Of a DNA stretch of 64,000 nucleotides, positions 60,841-64,000 are shown piece by piece. The DNA is from Treponema vincentii (lineage in GTDB: Bacteria > Spirochaetota > Spirochaetia > Treponematales > Treponemataceae). The notes beneath the pieces were generated by a model that had not been told where the DNA came from, did no database searches, and was given only the letters and a program-made list of their open reading frames with translations. The position numbers and the translations under genes are program-made. The stretch's first letter is position 1. Each line of letters opens with the position of its first letter. The DNA is taken from the NCBI RefSeq assembly GCF_018336815.1, contig NZ_CP050497.1:248001-312000 (forward strand), written 5' to 3'.

Positions 60841-62658
60841 ATGAATAAAAATAGAAGAATAAATCGGCTGTTGAGCCGGTTAGCAGTAGGATTGATGCTT
60901 GCTGCAATGGCCTTGTTTACCGGTTGTCCGAATAAGATAACGGTTAAACCGGAAACATTTGCAGTAACGTTTAGTGCCGGGGAACACGGTACGCTTAAAG
61001 CAAAGGCGGACGGCGTAACGGAAACGAATAAAAGCCCGATAAGCGTCGAAAAAGACAAAACAGTTGTGTTTACTGCGGTGCCTGAAAAGGGTTATGAAGT
61101 AGAAAAGTGGACGGTCAACGGTACTGCTGTGGCAAATAATGTAAGTACAACGTATAGCCATAAAGTAACGGCTGCCGTAACGGTAAAGGTAAGCTTTAAG
61201 GCTTTGCCGCCTTCTGCCGTCGCTGTAACGGGTGTAACGCTGGATAAGCCTACGGTAAGTCTTGTAGCAGGAACTAGTACAACACTGACTGCAACGGTTT
61301 TGCCTGCAAATGCAACAAACAAAACAGTAGCGTGGAGTTCCGATAAGCCTGCGATAGCGAGCGTTGATAAAAACGGTACAGTAACGGCACATAAAGCCGG
61401 TGAAGCAGTTATCATCGTAACAACCGAAGACGGCGGTAAAACAGCGAGCTGTAAGGTAAACGTAACAGCCAAGCCTCCGACAACATACAAGATAACCTTC
61501 AGCGTAGAAGGTGGGAACGGTACGCTTAAAGCAAAGGCGGAAGGCATAGCGGAAACAACGATCAGTCCCATAAACGTTGAGCACGACAAAACCGTAACCT
61601 TTACGGCAACGGCTGATTCGGGCTACAGGGTAAAGGGCTGGACGCGTGATGGAGAAGCCGTAAACGGCACAAACGATTCCTATTCGTTTACCGTTACAAA
61701 GGGCGTCGAGGTTAAGGTGAGCTTTGAAAGCAACAGCACACCACCTACACCGCCTGCCGACGATTTTGTAACGATAACCCCGCCTGAAGCAGGTATTATC
61801 GGAGCGGATCCGACATATTCTTTGCCGGGAACGGATGAGTATTGGAAAGGGGTATTCCGCGAAGGGCGGAAGGTAAAATTGAGCCCTTATAAGCTGGGCA
61901 AGACGGAAGTGCCGTATAAGCTGTGGAAAGAAGTATACGACTGGGCGACACAGCCTGCGAATGGATACAAGTTTGCTCATGCAGGAGTAAAAGGTAAAGA
62001 CGGAAGCGGGAGCGAAGAAGAGCCGGTAACGACGGTAAGTTGGCGGGACTGCGTTGTATGGTGCAATGCGTATACCCAGAAAGAAAAAGGTGCAGACGAA
62101 TGCGTTTACCGAAAAAGCGATGATCATACTACGGTATTAAAAGACGCGACTGATACAGCTGCTTGCGATGCCGCCTATGCCGATATGAGTAAAAAAGGTT
62201 TTAGACTTCCTACAGAAGCCGAATGGGAATATGCAGCTCGGTGGCAAAACGATAGCACAAATGCTGAACAATACGGAGAAGTATGGCTTATCAAACTAAA
62301 CAGTGCAAGCGGAGCGAAAGGCAACTGGGAAGATGCGGAGAAAACGGGAGAAGTTGCATGGTATAGCGGTAATGCAGATAGTAAAGCGCATCCAGTTGGA
62401 ACAAAGAAAGCGAATGCACTTGGCTTACACGATATGAGCGGGAACGTCTGGGAATGGTGTTTTGACCGGTATGGTAATATCGAAGCTGAAGATGTTATGG
62501 ACCCGCAAGGTGCACCTGCTGCTTCCGGTTCTCCCCGCGTCCTTCGCGGTGGTGGTTGGGACTATTACGCGGTGAGCTGTGTCGTCGGTGGACGGAGCTT
62601 CATCAGCCCCGACTGCAGCTACGTCTTTCTTGGCTTTCGTGTGGCTTGTCGCCCCTAG
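60841..62658 (+). CDS. DGR target: lipoprotein with C-type-lectin/SUMF1 domain and variable C-terminus (TvpA-like)
   Basis: 605 residues. AGGAGG leads to the ATG at 60841. Lipoprotein signal ending FTGC. Then an InlB-type beta-repeat (FAVTFSAGEHGTLKAKADGV), a Big_2 immunoglobulin-like domain (VTGVTLDKPTVSLVAGTSTT), a second InlB-type repeat (ITFSVEGGNGTLKAKAEGIA), a Pro-rich linker (NSTPPTPPADD), and a SUMF1/CLec domain (FRLPTEAEWEYAARW, DMSGNVWEWCFDRY). The last 44 residues are the variable repeat. The domain should display the variable patch on the cell surface to bind diverse ligands. A fixed relative stands at 51.6 kb. Confidence 0.92.
   Translation: MNKNRRINRLLSRLAVGLMLAAMALFTGCPNKITVKPETFAVTFSAGEHGTLKAKADGVTETNKSPISVEKDKTVVFTAVPEKGYEVEKWTVNGTAVANNVSTTYSHKVTAAVTVKVSFKALPPSAVAVTGVTLDKPTVSLVAGTSTTLTATVLPANATNKTVAWSSDKPAIASVDKNGTVTAHKAGEAVIIVTTEDGGKTASCKVNVTAKPPTTYKITFSVEGGNGTLKAKAEGIAETTISPINVEHDKTVTFTATADSGYRVKGWTRDGEAVNGTNDSYSFTVTKGVEVKVSFESNSTPPTPPADDFVTITPPEAGIIGADPTYSLPGTDEYWKGVFREGRKVKLSPYKLGKTEVPYKLWKEVYDWATQPANGYKFAHAGVKGKDGSGSEEEPVTTVSWRDCVVWCNAYTQKEKGADECVYRKSDDHTTVLKDATDTAACDAAYADMSKKGFRLPTEAEWEYAARWQNDSTNAEQYGEVWLIKLNSASGAKGNWEDAEKTGEVAWYSGNADSKAHPVGTKKANALGLHDMSGNVWEWCFDRYGNIEAEDVMDPQGAPAASGSPRVLRGGGWDYYAVSCVVGGRSFISPDCSYVFLGFRVACRP
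62524..62658 (+). repeat. DGR variable repeat (VR)
   Basis: Matches the template at 63303-63437 over 135 bp with 26 differences, all at template adenines; no non-adenine site differs. The last 31 bases (62628-62658, TCTTGGCTTTCGTGTGGCTT...CTAG) are identical in both, the place expected for the initiation-of-mutagenic-homology end. Seventeen codons are changed and one is silent: mostly template Asn (AAC/AAT) codons turned into Asp, Tyr, Ser, Phe, Ile, Cys or Pro. Confidence 0.96.
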
Positions 62659-62663
62659 GGTTC

Positions 62664-62796
62664 ACACATTTTGCCTGTGAGGTTGAGCAACAACGGGCGT
62701 TGCGTAAGCCGCCCGTTGCGGCGAAACCGAAGCGGCAAAATGTGTAGGGATGGAATGTAAAACAAAAAACTACACATTTTGTGTATATAGAATGTG
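62664..62796. promoter_or_regulatory. Competing hairpins after the variable repeat
   Basis: Starting 6 bp after the target's stop: arm A ACACATTTTGCC (62664-62675) pairs perfectly with arm B GGCAAAATGTGT (62734-62745), enclosing an inner stem CAACGGGCG/CGCCCGTTG (62691-62718). Arm C ACACATTTTG (62771-62780) can pair with arm B instead, and with arm D AATGTGT (62790-62796) by itself. So A:B and B:C are mutually exclusive. DGRs of the BPP-1 type need a hairpin just after the variable repeat; this one is larger. Confidence 0.75.
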
Positions 62797-62886
62797 TAAG
62801 AATCTACCGTGCCGGTACGTATATCGTAGGGGTACGGAGAGTAAAAAATAATTTATTATAATCCGCATAATGCGAGGAGGAGAAAA

Positions 62887-63207
62887 ATGACGAAATCATT
62901 TAGTTATGATGCAAATTTGAAGGGTGTAGTTGACATCAGTCCTGGAGGACTGGAAACAACATATCGTTTTACGGTCTATGATGCGCAAAAAAAGCAGAGC
63001 GGAAAAATATCGATAACGTGCAATAATTTTGAGATGTTGAATCAAAATGAACTTGACAACCTGAATGCCGCTATCGAAAACTGTGATGGCAGCTTTGACG
63101 ACTGGTGGACAAAATACAAAGACCTTGGAGATATGGATCGGTTAGATATGGCTACTCGTCTTATCCCTTGTGCAATTGCAGAATTTAAAACTATGCAGCA
63201 AAAGTAG
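62887..63207 (+). CDS. DGR-associated hypothetical protein, 106 residues
   Basis: Strong ribosome-binding site AGGAGG. Sequence: MTKSFSYDANLKGVVDISPG, a beta-rich first half (YRFTVYDAQKKQSGKISITC) and a helical second half (NELDNLNAAIENCDGSFDDW, MATRLIPCAIAEFKTM). It does not look like the all-helical Avd accessory protein. It lies between the variable and template repeats, a common place for DGR helper genes, but the role is unknown. Confidence 0.7.
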   Translation: MTKSFSYDANLKGVVDISPGGLETTYRFTVYDAQKKQSGKISITCNNFEMLNQNELDNLNAAIENCDGSFDDWWTKYKDLGDMDRLDMATRLIPCAIAEFKTMQQK

Positions 63208-63302
63208 GATGGTAAGGCATTATCCTAAATACAGATCGTAGTAATGACACTATGAATGCGAAATAGTCGGAGTGTTAAACGGTAGGGACTTAACAGAGGT
63301 GC
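63208..63302 (+). other. Leader of the template RNA
   Basis: 95 bp between the 106-residue gene and the template. Non-coding. A possible 5' part of the template transcript; no strong promoter stands out, so it may be transcribed from the target's promoter. Confidence 0.4.
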
Positions 63303-63437
63303 TCCGGTTCTAACCGCGTCAAACGCGGAGGTAGTTGGAACAATAACGCGAAGAACTGTGTCGTCGGTAAACGGAACAACAACAACCCCGACAACAGCAA
63401 CGACAATCTTGGCTTTCGTGTGGCTTGTCGCCCCTAG
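63303..63437 (+). ncRNA. DGR template repeat (TR)
   Basis: Non-coding copy of the target's C-terminus, with 38 adenines, many in AAC/AAT/AAA codons if read in the target's frame (it would give [20 protein letters not shown]...). It carries the same TAG stop. Beyond 63437 the match ends with AGAGC versus GGGTT in the target, the difference between the IMH* of template and IMH of target. A short hairpin TCACAC/GTGTGA (63441-63457) follows. The RNA is copied by the reverse transcriptase with adenines misread. Confidence 0.96.
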
Positions 63438-63476
63438 AGCTCACACAAACGGTGTGAACCGTCCCTATCGTGTACG

Positions 63477-63510
63477 GTTAAAAAATGCACAATGATGTAT
63501 ATTTTTTAAC
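63477..63510. promoter_or_regulatory. Hairpin after the template repeat
   Basis: Perfect stem GTTAAAAAAT/ATTTTTTAAC with a 14-base loop, flanked by an outer GTAC/GTAC pair. May bound the template RNA on its 3' side or serve the reverse transcriptase. Confidence 0.55.
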
Positions 63511-63530
63511 GACTGTACGAAGGAAGAGTG

Positions 63531-63594
63531 CTCTCCTTACGTAAGTACCGTATCTGAAATATCGGAATTAGGAAAGCTTAAGGAGAGTTTTTTA
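63531..63594 (+). terminator. Intrinsic terminator between template and HRDC gene
   Basis: Stem CTCTCCTTA/TAAGGAGAG (63531-63539 with 63579-63587) directly followed by TTTTTT. The loop is long (39 bases). If used it would end the template RNA before the HRDC gene. If bypassed, template and helper genes share one transcript. Confidence 0.6.
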
Positions 63595-63617
63595 ACGGTT
63601 TTAATGAGAGTAAAAAG

Positions 63618-64000
63618 ATGCAATTTAAATTATTTGTTATACCGATTTCCAATTGCGAACAAGCGGTTGCCGAAATGAATGCTTTTTTACGCGGGCATAA
63701 AATTATCGCCGTTACCAAAGAATTTGTCGCAACGGGAGAAAATAGTTTTTATTCAATCATTGCCGAATACATAGACACTTCTTTTGCGCCTGCTGCCGAT
63801 AAAGGAAAAGCTTCGGTAGACTATAAAGAAGTATTAAAGCCCGAAGTTTTTGAACTGTTTTCTTACTTGCGGGATGAACGGAAAAAACTGGCTGAGCAAG
63901 CAGGTATACCTGTCTATGCCGTAGTAACAAATGCGCAGCTTGCGCAAATAGCGGAAAAGAAACCGCAGACAATATCTGCTTTGGCTCAAATTGAAGGTGT
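63618..64000 (+). CDS. HRDC-domain protein of the DGR (runs off the window)
   Basis: At least 127 residues, no stop before the edge. N-terminal part MQFKLFVIPISNCEQAVAEM and FYSIIAEYID resembles the small domain found before HRDC in DGR-linked proteins. HRDC begins about residue 72: KPEVFELFSYLRDERKKLAE, QAGIPVYAVVTNAQLAQIAE, KKPQTISALAQIEG. HRDC binds nucleic acid in RecQ helicases and RNase D; next to DGRs it is thought to assist the reverse transcriptase. The RT gene itself should follow beyond the window. Confidence 0.88.
   Translation, partial: MQFKLFVIPISNCEQAVAEMNAFLRGHKIIAVTKEFVATGENSFYSIIAEYIDTSFAPAADKGKASVDYKEVLKPEVFELFSYLRDERKKLAEQAGIPVYAVVTNAQLAQIAEKKPQTISALAQIEG

Noticed and set aside
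60880..62127. 415-residue frame opposite the DGR target
   Set aside because: It is the antisense shadow of a coding region with biased codons; very Cys/Arg/Tyr-rich, no ribosome-binding site.

Overview
The window looks like a chromosomal segment of a Treponema (spirochaete). Evidence for this includes the gltX-glyS-CDP-alcohol phosphotransferase order at the left end, the dnaN-recF-DUF721 block, several spirochaete-type orphan proteins, a tRNA-Sec gene, and a diversity-generating retroelement (DGR) of the TvpA type known from Treponema denticola. The base composition looks clearly richer in GC than T. denticola, which would fit the T. medium/T. vincentii side of the genus. That species-level guess is inference.

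Layout. 1-31 kb is mostly core genome: tRNA synthetases, lipid head-group chemistry, NAD(P)HX repair, phosphofructokinase, IMP dehydrogenase, a STAS protein, a sigma-54 activator, tRNA-Sec, peptidases, an MFS-HEAT fusion, a threonine-synthase-like protein, an acyltransferase, and a zinc/cadmium P-type ATPase with its ArsR/SmtB repressor. 31.5-39 kb is an accessory graveyard: a truncated EcoRI-family methyltransferase, a DUF4143 ATPase, an Rpn-type nuclease, a truncated radical-SAM gene, a SAP-domain gene, a BrnT/BrnA toxin-antitoxin pair and several gene fragments. 39-60 kb returns to ordinary genes: a C69 dipeptidase, Cys-type glutathione peroxidase, a periplasmic-propeller adenylate cyclase, J-domain proteins, methionine aminopeptidase, a rhodanese lipoprotein, an MCP, a NeuB-like synthase, dnaN, recF and a DciA-like gene. 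60.3-64 kb holds the most notable system, a DGR cut by the right edge of the window.

The DGR. A lipoprotein gene (60841-62658) ends in a C-type-lectin/SUMF1 fold whose last 135 bp (variable repeat, 62524-62658) match a non-coding template repeat at 63303-63437. I aligned the two by eye. There are 26 mismatches and every one falls on an adenine of the template (26 of 38 adenines changed), the signature of adenine-directed mutagenic retrohoming. Between them lie a set of mutually exclusive hairpins and an unrecognised 106-residue gene. Downstream of the template lie a terminator and an HRDC-domain gene that runs off the window. The reverse transcriptase is expected just beyond the edge.

Other structure. 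Intergenic gaps repeatedly contain strings of two to six consecutive perfect hairpins with a shared modular order, seen in both orientations. A 13-copy 8-bp tandem repeat lies upstream of the DGR target. Six otherwise intact genes are each broken by a single-base frameshift that can be repaired at an A/T homopolymer of six to eight bases, which points to a homopolymer-indel problem in the sequence rather than six true pseudogenes.
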